Shown piece by piece: positions 12,422 through 23,875 of a stretch of 64,000 bases of DNA. The notes under the pieces were generated by a model that saw nothing but the letters and a program-made list of their open reading frames with translations, ran no database searches and was not told where the DNA came from. The DNA is from Stachybotrys elegans (Eukaryota > Ascomycota > Sordariomycetes > Hypocreales > Stachybotryaceae). Within the stretch, counting starts at the first letter, position 1. Every line of letters starts with the position of its first letter. The translations under genes were made by a program, and so were the position numbers. The stretch covers positions 1,798,001-1,862,000 of the forward strand of contig JAGPNK010000006.1 of assembly GCA_020746835.1 (NCBI GenBank), read 5' to 3'.

Positions 12422-12463
12422 GGGGGGGCAGAGGGGGCCAGAGGGGGGGCCAGAGGGAGGGGG
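12422..12463 (+). repeat. Second G-rich tract (runs separated by CAGA and CCAGA)
   Basis: G runs of three to seven bases are spaced by CAGA, CCAGA and CCAGA, forming an imperfect tandem repeat that also fits a G-quadruplex pattern. Confidence 0.85.
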
Positions 12464-13668
12464 TGTGTGCATCGTTTTGTGTGCCAGCGTGCCACAGGCA
12501 ATCAAAGCCCAACGGAATACGATCCAGCTGCGCATTCCATCTGATTCCGACTGTTCGGACGCACAAAGGTGTTACGGATGAGGATGGAAATGGAAATGTA
12601 TGATGGATTTGTGATCTGTCATAGAGGCGATATTTCCTCATTGCCCCAAAGGCCCCTCCCACCCCATCCCTCTTGTTGCTTACCGACATTTTAAAAATGC
12701 GCTGCATGGCTTGTTTCTGTCATTATGCCATGATGATTACTGCATCAGCACTTCCCTCCGTACGCGACGCATTGCTTCTTTGAGGGGGGGGGGTTGAGGA
12801 GAGTCCGCCACCGCCACGACTCCCATATGGGAAGTAAAAGAGGAAGGGGAAATGGCCGACCTCCACTGGTTTTCTTTTTTCTTCCAGCTCCTCTCCCTAC
12901 CTTAGGCTCACCTGTAACTCCGGGCCCAGGGCTGGGTGGCTGGCCTGGGCCGAAAAGCAAACAAAAAAAAGAGAGAAGAGACATGGCCGCCGGCTGAAAT
13001 GACCACCAGGGCCTAAATTTACAAGGAAGGATGGGGGAGAGAGGGACAACAAAGCAACCATGGCCAAGGAGGTGCGTGAGTGATTTGTACTCGCCACGCA
13101 GGGTAGTGGCATCGTATCTCGTCTGCTGCCTTGCTTTGAGCGGGAGATAAAACGAAGGCCACCGGAATAGAAACCTCGAATCCCACAGGCAACAAAGCAA
13201 CGAGAGAGAGAGAGACACACAAATGTATCGTATCGCGCGCACACCCCCCGAGGCCACCCCCACCCGCCCTTTGACTCGTTGTCGTGGTGTCGTTGTCATG
13301 GCCAGCGCGTTTGATGTAATCCATCTGGCATGCAGCAGCAGGAAGCAGGAGATGCAGGAAGGGTAGCGCCTCATGGGCGGTGAAGCGTCAGAAACACCGG
13401 CAACCACTGGGCGGTGCGCAACACGCAGCAGCATGCAGCTTGGGCAAAGCAAGCAAGCAGGCAGGCAAGCAAGCAAAGCACCAACCCGTTATCTGGCGGT
13501 ATGTATCCGTATCCTCCTCCAGTACGAAAGGGGGAGGAGGAGGGGGGGCGCTGCCCGTGCCTGCCCAATCACGACGCCAAGCGCATGGAAGGCGGTCAGA
13601 ACACCGCCCTTTCTCCCCCAGGGCAGATGCTGGTAGCCTGGACGATTTTCCCTCGCCAGTGACAGCGG

Positions 13669-13704
13669 CGACAACAGCGACAACAGCGACAACAGCGACA
13701 ACAG
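13669..13704. repeat. Four tandem copies of CGACAACAG
   Basis: A perfect 9-bp unit occurs four times. The unit is a multiple of three bases, but no plausible coding context surrounds it. Nearby, at 13,446-13,480, is an imperfect CAAG/CAGG tetranucleotide repeat. Confidence 0.95.
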
Positions 13705-13998
13705 GCCGCCTGTCAGGAAGGAAGGGGAAGGGGGGAAGGGGGGCGTGTGGCCAGGCAGACGCTCCCGCCCTCCCGCGGCGACGGCTACCTACCACCAGAT
13801 CCATGACCTAGCCTTGCTACCACTATGACATGGGACAAGGACCCATGATTCACCCCACGACACGACGGCCAGTCCGCACCCCCCCTCCATCTTCCCCATC
13901 CTTGCCATGCCCACAACCCATGCCGCCTCGCACTTGACAGCCCAAGTCGGTCTGTACTCGCGCTCGACTTACACGGATACTTCCTCTCCCATCGCATC

Positions 13999-14012
13999 CA
14001 TAAAATACCAAT
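13999..14012 (+). promoter_or_regulatory. TATA-like element and CCAAT box upstream of the small gene
   Basis: CATAAAATA (13,999-14,007) is followed at once by CCAAT (14,008-14,012) and then a long CT-rich leader. If this is the core promoter, the 5' untranslated region of the gene at 14,645 would be about 600 nt. Confidence 0.35.
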
Positions 14013-14644
14013 CATCCCCTTCACACACACCCCTTTCGCCTGTCTTACTCGCCATCACGACCAAGACTCAAGACTCGAGACGACTCTGACTCTCGCACAT
14101 AATACACCATCACCTCCCTTTCATCAGAAACCCCCTTGCGCGTCGAACCCCTTGTGTGGCATTCTTGCTCGCATTTCTCCAGCTATATCATCACATCTGC
14201 CTCTCTCACAACATAACTCTCTCTACGCGCTCGCCTCCTCTTGTCCGTGTCCACTTACAAGAGCAACCCGCCTTTGCCTTCGCCTCGCCTCCTTTTACTC
14301 TGCAATACCTTGGCCTAGTACGAGACTACCACTGCCTAAGTAGCCTGGTCCTTCTACGGCCCTTCCACGCCAATATAGCGCACGGGCTCCGACATCCGAC
14401 GGACGGACCACGACCGAGGACCCAATACCCAATACATTTTACGCCTGGTTACGAGTCAAACGATCGACCCGAGCACGACTCTCGCCACGGGCAAGCCTCG
14501 CATTCTATATCTATCCCCCCAGGCCCCAGAATCTTCTTGGATCCTTCTAAAGCGAACTCGATCTCCACCGCGAGCAACACCAGCTCTTCTTACCTCTACC
14601 TCTACCTCTCCTCTCCTCTCCTCTCATACACACATACACTCACA

Positions 14645-15121
14645 ATGTACGGCTCCTACGGGTCTTATAGCTCCATGAGCGCCATGTCGGCGCCCATGGA
14701 CATCACCTCCAGCAACCTGCGCGCTCACGATGCCGCCTGCGCATTTCCCTCTTGGCCGCGCCGCGACTCCCTGTCCGACAGCGACCGCGGATCCGGCCGT
14801 GCCACCTCTTTCCTCTCCGACGACGACCTGTTCCTCAGCGACCCCTTCGAGGACGACGTGCGCAGCATCTCGAGCTCCACCAGCAGCAGTGCCGTGGCCT
14901 CTCCCGCCGTCTACTCCCCGCCTCGCATGTCCGACGCCGAGCTGCTGGCCGAGATGGAGCGCGAGCGCCTTCAGCGCGAGTACGTCCGCAACATCATTAC
15001 CGAGAAGGAGCGCCGTCGCCAGCAGCAGGCCGCCGCCAAGCGACAGCACCAGCAGCAACAGCAGCGCCGCAGCAGCCCCAAGAGGAGTCCTAAGACCAAG
15101 CTCAGCGCCATCGTTGAGTGA
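14645..15121 (+). CDS. Small Ser/Gln-rich conserved-looking fungal protein, function unknown
   Basis: A single exon of 158 aa starts at an ATG in good context (CTCACAATGTACG). The N-terminus is rich in Ser, Tyr and Met (MYGSYGSYSSMSAMSAPMDI). A Ser/Asp-rich acidic middle follows (SDDDLFLSDPFEDD), then a charged helix at about residues 97-127 (MSDAELLAEMERERLQREYV, IITEKERRR), and a Gln/Arg/Lys-rich tail (QHQQQQQRR, SPKRSPKTKLSAIVE). There is no membrane segment or enzymatic motif. Composition and strong third-position GC argue that it is real. It sits alone between 8 kb and 12 kb of noncoding DNA, with a long CT-rich leader, as is often seen for tightly controlled regulatory genes. I recognise the style as a Pezizomycotina protein but can assign no function. 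Confidence 0.8.
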   Translation: MYGSYGSYSSMSAMSAPMDITSSNLRAHDAACAFPSWPRRDSLSDSDRGSGRATSFLSDDDLFLSDPFEDDVRSISSSTSSSAVASPAVYSPPRMSDAELLAEMERERLQREYVRNIITEKERRRQQQAAAKRQHQQQQQRRSSPKRSPKTKLSAIVE

Positions 15122-15343
15122 AGGACACGGGGACGCAACAGCCTCTACCTAGCTCACCAACTCTCTACACCCTCATCCGACTGCGTCACCATCAACACTC
15201 TCGCCTATGGGCAACTGTCCCGGCAGAACCCGATTCCTCATGGCCGGTCCCGGGCAGACTTGTCCGGCAACCGACCGGCTGAATAGCGGGTACTCGCTCC
15301 GAGATATCCCCCCACCCCACACACACAATCTCTCTCTCTCACG

Positions 15344-15360
15344 CACACACACACACACAC
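15344..15360. repeat. (CA)n microsatellite
   Basis: About eight CA units, in a region rich in CACA and CTCT dinucleotides (15,320-15,430). Confidence 0.85.
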
Positions 15361-16666
15361 GCTGCGCATACATTGGCACATACACCCGCTGTAACACACG
15401 CCCACACCACCCACCCACACCACCTCGTCACAACCACCGCCCTCTGACTCATTGCTGATTCGGGCCTCCTTTGTGGCCTTGATTGCACCCACGCTGCAGC
15501 CTAACTACCTACACCGACTTGTTGGCGTTGTCTTTTTTGCTCCTTGCAGCCAGACCGCCTCCTGTAGGATACACCACCCTTCGGCATACGCTTGGCAGGT
15601 GTTGGGTTTCGATTAACTCGGAGCCCGGTGCGATGCGACGCGATGGGATGCAAAAAAATGGTGCATCCATCTGTCGGTCGCAACTGGTCGGGTCTCGCCG
15701 ACTTTGCCCGCGGGAGTCATCGGCCCGCATCATGGACTTGTTTTGAACCATGACATTTCGATTCTCTTGTCGCCCCCGATTCCACTGGTCCGCGTCTTCC
15801 GCTTGTCGCGCAACTGTGCAACGTCGCATTCACTCATCCTCTTTCTCGTGGAGGTGACCGGCGGCGCAGCGATAACGGATCCTTGGATGGATGGGAGTCT
15901 GACCATCTTACACACATCCTCTTTTTTTCTAATTATTCCATTCCCCCGCCCGTCCATTCCCACTTCTATTCCATCCTCCTCTAGGGTTATTTTTGGAGCG
16001 CTTTGCATCTTCAGGAGCATAGCGCTGAATATGATTTTACGGCATTCTTATGATCAGCGTCATGGATATTTTGAGCAACAGCAGGCCCTTTTAGATAGTT
16101 AGATTCTAATTTCGAGATACCCCCTCATCAATACCAAGTTTCTTTACCATATCTGACTTGTGCACTCGCAATTTCGTCTCGTGTGGTAACCATGACCTAC
16201 ATGATGCATCATCCATTCCATTTCTTTGCATGTGAAGCTTGTTACCCGGGTTACATCCGTGCCGACACTACGCAAGTACTACACACGACCTACACGCTAC
16301 CTGTAGTAATAGTAACGGAAGCTGCTTGTGCGACTCATCCGCCGGCGCCACAAGAGGGTCATTGGTGCAACTTGATACCTTCCTCGTGCCCGGCTCTGAC
16401 CTCGGTGCGACCAGGAAAAGTTCAGACGGGACCATCGCTGCATCCCAACCGACTTGTTCCGTGCCTCTCCCTCCCTCTGCTCTCTCTGACCAAAGTCCTC
16501 TGCGGGACCTCGGTGTCCAACCCGAGCAGGCCAGCCACAGGTCCTCCAGTACAATATACCCGCGGGGAATAGCCGGGGATCTCTGCTCTAGGGGTTCGGA
16601 CCTATCGGTGTGCGATGAGAATCAGGCAGGAGGCTGATAAGCAGCATGCCTACCAGGTAGTAACCC

Positions 16667-16690
16667 GTAGTCCGTAGTCCGTAGTCCGTA
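16667..16690. repeat. GTAGTCC tandem repeat, just over three copies
   Basis: Three perfect 7-bp units plus a partial fourth. No associated gene. Confidence 0.9.
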
Positions 16691-17591
16691 GGGCCTCGGT
16701 TAGAAGTCGTCTCTCCTTCCAACAACGTCTACGCACGCCCCCCTCTAAGGGCCCCCTAGAAGAAAAGAAACGTAGATCCCGCGGGGAAGAAACATCCATG
16801 ACAAGGTGGGGAAGTTTTGGGAGGCGAAAAAAAAAAACGCCATCTGTGCACCAAGGAAAGCATGAGCGTGAGAAGGAGGTGAAAGATACCCGGGCGAGGG
16901 TTCGGGCACTCGCCTACGCTCAACTCAGGGCCGGCCTTGGCTTCTTTGCTCCTTACGATGTTCGGACTTTTATTCTGCGCATATACCCTGTTTTTGGAGG
17001 CAAGGGAGGGAGAGCAGGAGGATCTTAACCCCAGATGGTTGTGGTCCGCATGCAGCTATTTCGCGGACTTTTCCTCTTCTCCTTCTCTTGCTTATTATTG
17101 CAATAATAGGACAGGAGGACAGCAGCAACGTTTGTGGCGGATAGTTTTCGTCCTTTTGGCCTCCCCCGCCTTTCGGCTAGGCGTTGATCGGCGAGTATCA
17201 TGGGCTCTAGCCACCACCAAGGTAAGCTGATAGTGTGCATCTCTCGGAGCGGAGTACAGCAAATGGCCATGGTATGGGAAACGGCCCGGACACATTCGGA
17301 AGCTTGCCCTCGGCGATGCGCAGGCTTCCGAGGTGATGGAGCGGAAGTGATACTCGTCAACATGTGAGGACTTTTGTGTGTGGACTTTGGGCGTGTGCTT
17401 TGAGAACCTGCACTATTGATGTGGCGGATGAGTGATAATAATACAGAAACAAAATAATACAACCAACGGCTTGCACTGGGACCTGCTGAATCAAGGTAAA
17501 AGCAACACTACCCACAAGTACTAACATACATACTTGCCTTACTGAGCATCACGCGAGGATCTTTGTGGGCGCAGTGGGAGGGCGAAGAGGA

Positions 17592-17717
17592 CCAATGAGA
17601 AAATAGATTTACTGCGATCCAATCATAGCCCTGCTTCACCACCTGATGGATTCATTGGTCCAGAGGATGCGGTGAATTCGACCCCTTCCTCTTTCAGCCA
17701 AGAAATATCCCACCAAT
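17592..17717. promoter_or_regulatory. Cluster of four CCAAT boxes
   Basis: CCAAT at 17,592-17,596, 17,619-17,623 and 17,713-17,717, and the inverted form ATTGG at 17,654-17,658, fall within 126 bp. CCAAT boxes bind the HAP/CBC complex in filamentous fungi. A TATA-like GATATAAG lies near 17,827. No protein gene starts downstream, so the cluster may drive a noncoding transcript. Confidence 0.45.
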
Positions 17718-18115
17718 CAGAACCCCCGGGCCGTCTGACACCCTTCGCTGGGCTTTTGCGATTGTGATGTGATAAGATGAGATGACACGAGTTGATGGCC
17801 TTCAGCTCCTGCTTTGTGGGTGTGTGATATAAGTGTGATGATATATGGCCCGTATGGAATACGAGCAGGCAAGCCTCCCCGATCTGGCTGCCCCCTTGGC
17901 TCCTCTCAGGCCCAACTCGTCACAATCTGCTTGTCCCCCAATCCCCTCCGTGTGATGGATGTGTGATGAGGGATGATGGATGTGAAGAGCTGAGGAGGAG
18001 GGGCCCTATTCCACTGTGGCCGTTATCGGCCCGTGGACCCTGGATCGTCGTGAGACGACCTTTGCTTTGTCTCTCTCTTTTCTTGCGCACATCATTACCA
18101 ACATCGTCTTTCTTC

Positions 18116-18176
18116 TTTTTTGCCCCTGGTGTGATCAGCGTAAACCAGGGGCCTGGCGCACTTCGGTGCGCCTTTT
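18116..18176 (+). ncRNA. Candidate structured RNA: two tandem perfect hairpins with U-runs
   Basis: A run of six T (18,116-18,121) precedes an 8-bp perfect stem, GCCCCTGG (18,122-18,129) with CCAGGGGC (18,145-18,152), closing a 15-nt loop. Two bases later a 7-bp perfect stem, GGCGCAC with GTGCGCC, is capped by TTCG (18,155-18,172) and followed by TTTT. Upstream, TCGTC-GTGA-GACGA (18,045-18,058) forms a stem with a GNRA-type loop. U-run, stem, stem and U-run resemble the 3' end of a small RNA. I do not recognise a known snRNA, SRP, RNase P or telomerase RNA. The boundaries of any transcript are unknown. Confidence 0.35.
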
Positions 18177-18975
18177 GAGAAATGGGGGACTGGGCGCTGA
18201 GACACTTGGAGCGTTACTTGCAAAGACAGCTTGCCACCGACGAGTCCCTCTGGGGATCGGTTGGGATGTCTCATCTATTCATCCATCCCCGACGAAAGAA
18301 TGTTGTGATGAATGTCATGGTTGAAGGGCGTGCCTTGGTAAATCCCATGTTCTAACCACCGAGACACTGACTTTCTGGTCTGCTGACCTCTTGTCTGATT
18401 CGCCTTTGTCTCGTCCCAAGGTGAAGGGGGGGTGGCTGGCTTCATCATCCTCCTCCGCCAGCCCAGGACACGACTTGGACGCGACCTGAAATGTCTTGCC
18501 CGCGATATTTATTAGAGATTGACTCAGTCCCCTGACAGGAGAGCCATCTACCCGCCTGAGCTGAGTCTCTCCGGGGAAGCGCCTTAAGGGGTGCAAAGGA
18601 GAAGGGGGGGATGGAGGCGTGCTTGTATCTCGTCACAACCTGATGGGACAGCAAAGGAAGTGCCATGGCTTTCTTCCCAAGTGCCGAGCCGGAGCTGAGC
18701 TGTTGGTAGTAGTGTCAGGCGTTGGCTGTGGCTTGATGATTTGCCGCCCTGCACGCCAGCCTTGATGCACGAGGCGGCTCCCATCACCCGCATGTGCCTG
18801 TATCCACTATGGATGCCCGATCCTCTCACCTTGTCTGCTGTAAGGCGGGATTATCTAGATAGATATCGATAGGCGTATGTATATATAGATGAACTGGCAT
18901 CTCCACCGAGCTAAGGAGGCTCAGGTGACTGACCGTGTAAGCGCCGTGTACATCCCCATCACATCTGTGCCCTAG

Positions 18976-19700
18976 TTCCGCCCGAGTTACAGAGCTGAGA
19001 GGCATACCAAGCTTCTCGCGCGTTACGAGGATATCGGCCGCCTCATTACCGCCGGCGGATCAGGCGGCACATGGCTCGAAGCTGACTTCAACAACAAGCC
19101 TCTGTCACTGCCCGGGGCTGCTGGCCGGTCACAATATCAATACTGAAACGCGGATATTAATGCTTATACTGGCTAGGAACATGGTGGAGCAAACGACGTT
19201 CATCATCCTGTGCAATAGTGCGTTGCTGGCAGCTATAACATTGGGTCGATGGGTGAAGTCAGTAGTTGGGCGATCCCTGTTGTCCAGCTCTGTTCTTGGT
19301 CCTGTGGGCAACTGGGCAACCAACCAACCATCGCTGTTCGCATAGGCTATTGGCCTCTTTGTATTGTTCTTTCCCCCTCTCTGCATACAGCTTTTCTGTC
19401 AAAATGTCAGATAGGCGTGGCAGTAGTTTGTGTAAGTCCTCAGGAATAGGTTCACCTCAATAGCATCCCACTCCCAGGCCAAGGGCCTTTTGGCCGGATC
19501 GATGCTGGCCGAGTGAGTTCTGAGAGAGAGAATCTTTGCGCAGGGAACCGCACTGGCCATCTGTATTGGCTATTTTACCGTCTCGAAACTGTTGATCCCG
19601 CCGCTAGCAAGCCTGTCAGAAGATTCGAACGCGTGCGTCCCCTCAGCTGGTGAAATTATGCGGTGATATCATGCCATGCCGGATGCATCCTGAAGCTGGC
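18976..19700 (+). pseudogene. Reading-frame fragments of a possible decayed gene
   Basis: A 56-codon stretch at 18,976-19,146 without a start codon reads FRPSYRAERHTKLLARYED and continues with an LITAGGSGGTW segment. It is preceded by CCCTAG, which could be an old splice acceptor. A second stretch near 19,545-19,660 reads GTALAICIGYFTVSKLLIPP, a membrane-like segment. They are separated by frame changes and stops. The composition is protein-like, but I recognise no family, so this could also be an unrecognised gene with short exons. Confidence 0.25.
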
Positions 19701-20524
19701 ACCGTAGCCTTGAGGATATTCATCAGCGCCTGCATCTCATAACGCCAGGACAACTACCCACCGAGTTGAATCGTATTATAGGAGTTTTTGGTAATCTCTG
19801 AGATGATATCTTGTGAGTATTTGTGGGATATCTCCGTCTATTGGATGGGCGAGTGTAAGAACAGAATCCTCTCCTTATATATGCTATGGACATTGCCTGT
19901 CATTCAAGTATTGATGAGCACAGATAGATTTTGATCTAGAACGATGAGTAGACCCCGAGGAAGAGAGACTGAGTGAGTAATACTATCTGCTTTATATCTC
20001 ACGAATGTGTCATAGATCAGTTGTCCATATGTTGTGCTCATTTTCGGCAAGGATAGACGAAAGAGAGACCCGCGACTCTACAATGACCTGGCTTAATCGC
20101 CGTTGCATTCAACGAAACATGTCTGTTGCACGCATGTGCATTTCATTGCTCCGTGTCCAACGCCTGTTCCGATACCAGACCACCTCAACCTCTTGACCAC
20201 GACGCCTGCAACCGACAGAGCGTGGGATAGGACTGTTGCTGTCCCTGGAGAGAATATCCCATAAAAATAATCTAAATAATGAAGGCCTTCATAGTGCAAC
20301 TCAGATCAAACAAACACTCGCATGGAAGCTTCTGCCATGACCAAAGAAACGCCAACCAATATACAGCAACATCCCTCCACAATATCGTTGCATGGTACAC
20401 TTAGCATTTGGATAACTGTACTCAAACGTATAATTTCTATCCATCTGAGTTTTGGACCGAGTAACACTGCAAATTCTGTTCTCATCCTCTTGTATACGCT
20501 GCCTCCCCCCTGAGCGTCAACATC

Positions 20525-21125
20525 ATGGACGGCACCCTTGGAATTCGAGACGAAGACTGGCCTGAACTTGACGTCGACTATGACACCGAACAATGTACTG
20601 AGACCAGCTTACCGCCGCCGAGTGAGGATGCGATTGCACTTCTTAGACGCCAGTTCCACGCTGGGGACGACACGTCCTTCTCCCCATTGCTGCCTCTCAG
20701 GCTACTGTTCAGCTAGGATCTGCCCAAGCTCTAGCATTCCTGACAAACAGACTCGGATTGGAGTTTGCTGTCCTTAAAGCTGCAATGCCATATTGGGTGC
20801 ATCGGATGCGTCCCATGAGCTTTCGTCGTTGGCGTTCCCTGGCACCAGTTAGATGCCACCCTCCTCGCAACCTGCCACCGCTGGACTCCCGCCAAAAGTT
20901 CCCATACACCACCCGTATCATATCCCGGATCCGTTGGTGCTAAAGCCTAGCCATCTCTCGCCCTCCTGCAGCCGGACATATCACATATTCGCCAACGATG
21001 CTCAGCTCATAAGCCTCGACGTTGAGCCCGCGTGGTCTTCTCTCGTTGAACAGAAGCAAGCGTACCGCACCAAGTCTGAGAGACATTACCAAATGCCTGG
21101 CCAAGCGCAACTGTGCCTTGGCTAA
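20525..21125 (+). pseudogene. Broken reading frame, possible decayed gene
   Basis: An ATG at 20,525 opens 63 codons that look coding (MDGTLGIRDEDWPELDVDYD onward) and end at a stop near 20,716. The next protein-like stretch is in another frame (QALAFLTNRLGLEFAVLKAA, near 20,725-20,795). A third frame then reads through PPKVPIHHPYHIPDPLV and FANDAQLISLDVEPAWSSLV to about 21,125. No splice sites reconcile all three convincingly. The last stretch vaguely recalls the end of an HMG box, but I could not align it. Function is not assigned. Confidence 0.3.
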
Positions 21126-23850
21126 CGGTGCACAGCTGTCTCCTCCCAGTGCCGGTATGCGCAACCGCTGCACCCTGGCAGCTCAACAGGAATGACTGTC
21201 CTGGAGGGGATGCCTAAAGAAACACACAGACATAGTAACAAAGTCAAAGTCGTGATGAGCGGGAAACGGACTCCTCTGAAGTGTTGCGTTAGTGGGAGAC
21301 TGTGCCATAGGAGAAGAAAGTGGTCTACGAGAAGAGGACGGTGGCAGACAAGGCTGTCGCAATGACTGCATAGCAGGAAGAGAGACATCTAGGAAGCCAG
21401 GTATGTGATAGGCGTGTTGGGATCACATGGATATGAGAATATCAACACCTATATGACGGTTGATTGGGCATTTCTGAAGGGTCCTTGACGCATGCTTTGA
21501 CGATGTGTCCTGTGACATGGCGCCCAGGAGCCAATATATCGACAGCACTGGAAGGCTACAGCTCGAACCAGCCCTTAGGCGAGGGCAACAGTAATGCTTT
21601 CTACGTCTACTTGAGGTGGAGGATGCGTCTTGGAGTAGCTATTCAGCCATCGGACCAAAACCCCATGTGTCTTGTTACCACCACAGACTTGGAAGGGTTC
21701 ACTGGGACTAGGTTCACTGTGATACGGATGCCTCGAAGGGTTCTGCCTCTATTGCTAATTAGGCTCGACCGCACATCACCCAGACCTCGTCTGTGTTGTG
21801 TAACCGATTGAATAGCCAGAGATCCTTGATACGCCTGAATGTAATTACTTGCTGGCGCCCATATCATGGTGGCATGTTGGACCGACGACATGCTTCAGCC
21901 ATGGTAGCATTCCCGCGTATTTGTAATATAAATGCGCACTCAACGACACGCTGCCTTTATATGGACGTATATAAGCGACAGGTAGCAGCCTGCCATGTTG
22001 CGTGCGAAGTATAAAAGTATTGCACTTTACGAAATAGGCTATTAAGCATGAGACAGAAGTGATGCTCACAGCCTGGAAAGGAAATAAAGGACAAGCCACA
22101 ACTGCACTTTGTCCCACCATCAAGAAAAAGTTGCGGCTCCTCCAGTAATGACAAGAAGCTACTTACTATTCGTATCAAGAGCCCTCTCATTTGTCCCTTG
22201 ATCAGGCTACCTGCTTTACATGGACACTCGAGCTTCCTAAAGCATCATCGGATGCAAATATAGCGGCATCCAACTCGTCAATGCAGCCTCATGTATGCGG
22301 TGCACACGACGCTGACATGCAGCGCGACTCATGAGGCCCGAAAACGAGGCCTGCCCTACGGAAGTGCCGCCTGAACCGTTGCAACAGGCCAGGCTGAGTT
22401 CATAAGGCCCATGACGTTGCCCGTCCTTGTGCAAAGCCGTGGAGTGGCATAGCCATCGGATGACTCCGGAATGCTACCTTGGACAAATTTGGATCTGCTA
22501 CGCAGGTGGTAAGTCTGGCTAAAGTACCAGAAGGGCCCAGCTCGCCGAGCCAAGCGTGGGCTGCAGCTGGATATGTAGGCGGAATGGCTTCATTAGATCC
22601 CATTTGGTGTCGGCATCGACGCAGCACTAGATGAAGTGCCCGACAAGCAGGCTCTGTGGCTGGCCACTTACGTACAGATGCGCGCACGGCTCGATGCACA
22701 AGGCTGCATGCCCCATTTGAAGCCGGTCCAAGAATGGTACTTGCGGAGGATGGGCAAAGCATACATAACCAAGTGGTAGGACTTTGTGGGTAGGGCTGGT
22801 GTCATTGCAGAGGCGCGGCCTCTGTCCCCACGAGCAAGAGGCGCGGAAACAAGCGCGATGCGTAGAGAATCCTTCCAATAGATGGTCACGACCGAGCTGG
22901 GACGGCGACTTGATCCTCAACTTCGGGGGCTGAAAACATGGGCCCATGCTGATGTGACAGTGAGCAGCGCCGTCCATTGCGACTCTACCGCGGGTAGCGG
23001 ATAAGGCTCTGCAAAGTACGTTGAATTGGTTACATCGTCGGCTGAGCTGGGCTGAGCACAAGCCCAAGCGCGGCAAGGGGTCGATCCGAAGGATTGAGGG
23101 GACGGTACAGGCAGAGTAGTATTGGGCAAGCCCCGGGTGAGAGGGGGGGGGCTTCGCAACACAGTCCATCCATCATCATCTATTGATTTCAATCAATTGA
23201 TGCGATGCGCTCATGCGGCTAGTTTGCGCATTGCCGTAGGCTCACATTCGGCATAAGCACAATTTCTGGGTAGTGCAAGACGAGGGGTAAAGGAAGCGAG
23301 ATGGGGTGAGGCAAAACGGCGACAACGGCCCAATTGACTCGGCATATGAGGAGGGAAATGATCTGGCCGCCCCAAAAGACGCATTTGATCGACCTCGAGC
23401 CACTTCGAACTGCACATTATCACCTGCAGGTGTAGTGACGAGCAATAATGATGGGGGGAGTAAGAATGGAGCGGGAAATTTTGCGACAAAGCAGAAGGGA
23501 GGGGGGGACAGTCACACCACCACCACCACACTCTCTTTGCACGCACACACACTACATTGTGCTGTGATTGTGCAAAAAGAAGTCGTCACGATTGGACCGG
23601 GGCCCCGGGGGATTCGACTATGCATCCATCACACGTTGCAGCAAGCCGGACGCAGGCCACGTTTGGTAGGTAAGTTATGCATCACCATTGCCAGCGTATT
23701 GATGCTATATATTGCATGCATGGCTTGGAGGGCGCAAATTGCTTGATAATAGGAATAATCACAGTATGGGACGGATGTGTATACCTCATGCGTGCCTCGA
23801 TGTGTGCAATGCATGCATGTAGTAGTGTATGCTGTGTGCTGTGCGGAGGC

Positions 23851-23875
23851 GCATCGCATCGCATCGCATCGCATC
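23851..23875. repeat. Five tandem copies of GCATC
   Basis: Perfect pentanucleotide repeat in the gene-poor region, next to ATGCATGCATG-like sequence. Confidence 0.95.

Larger units (their letters stand above)
6561..14644. other. 8.1-kb gene-poor region
   Basis: I find no convincing gene. Reading frames are short, overlap on both strands, and are rich in Cys, Trp, His and Arg as expected for chance frames. The sequence holds scattered G-rich tracts, simple repeats and several hairpin-forming inverted repeats, listed separately. The last 800 bases are CT-rich and look like promoter and leader of the small gene at 14,645. The rest may be distal regulatory DNA or noncoding transcription units. 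Confidence 0.6.

Noticed and set aside
18000..18180. Identification of the hairpin region as U2, U4, SRP, RNase P or telomerase RNA
   Set aside because: None of the diagnostic sequences (U2 branch-pairing element, U4 stem sequence, SRP helix-8 motif, RNase P conserved boxes, telomere template) is visible.
18310..18380. GGTGGTTAGAACATGG on the minus strand, similar to a tRNA D-arm region
   Set aside because: The expected T-loop and acceptor stem are absent.
20850..21125. Possible HMG-box or mating-type gene remnant
   Set aside because: The resemblance to an HMG box was confined to a few residues. The window has none of the usual mating-locus neighbours (SLA2, APN2, COX13), so I kept it only as an unknown relic.
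22627..23169. 180-codon minus-strand frame
   Set aside because: Rich in Cys, His and Pro, without recognisable domains or splice context. Treated as chance.
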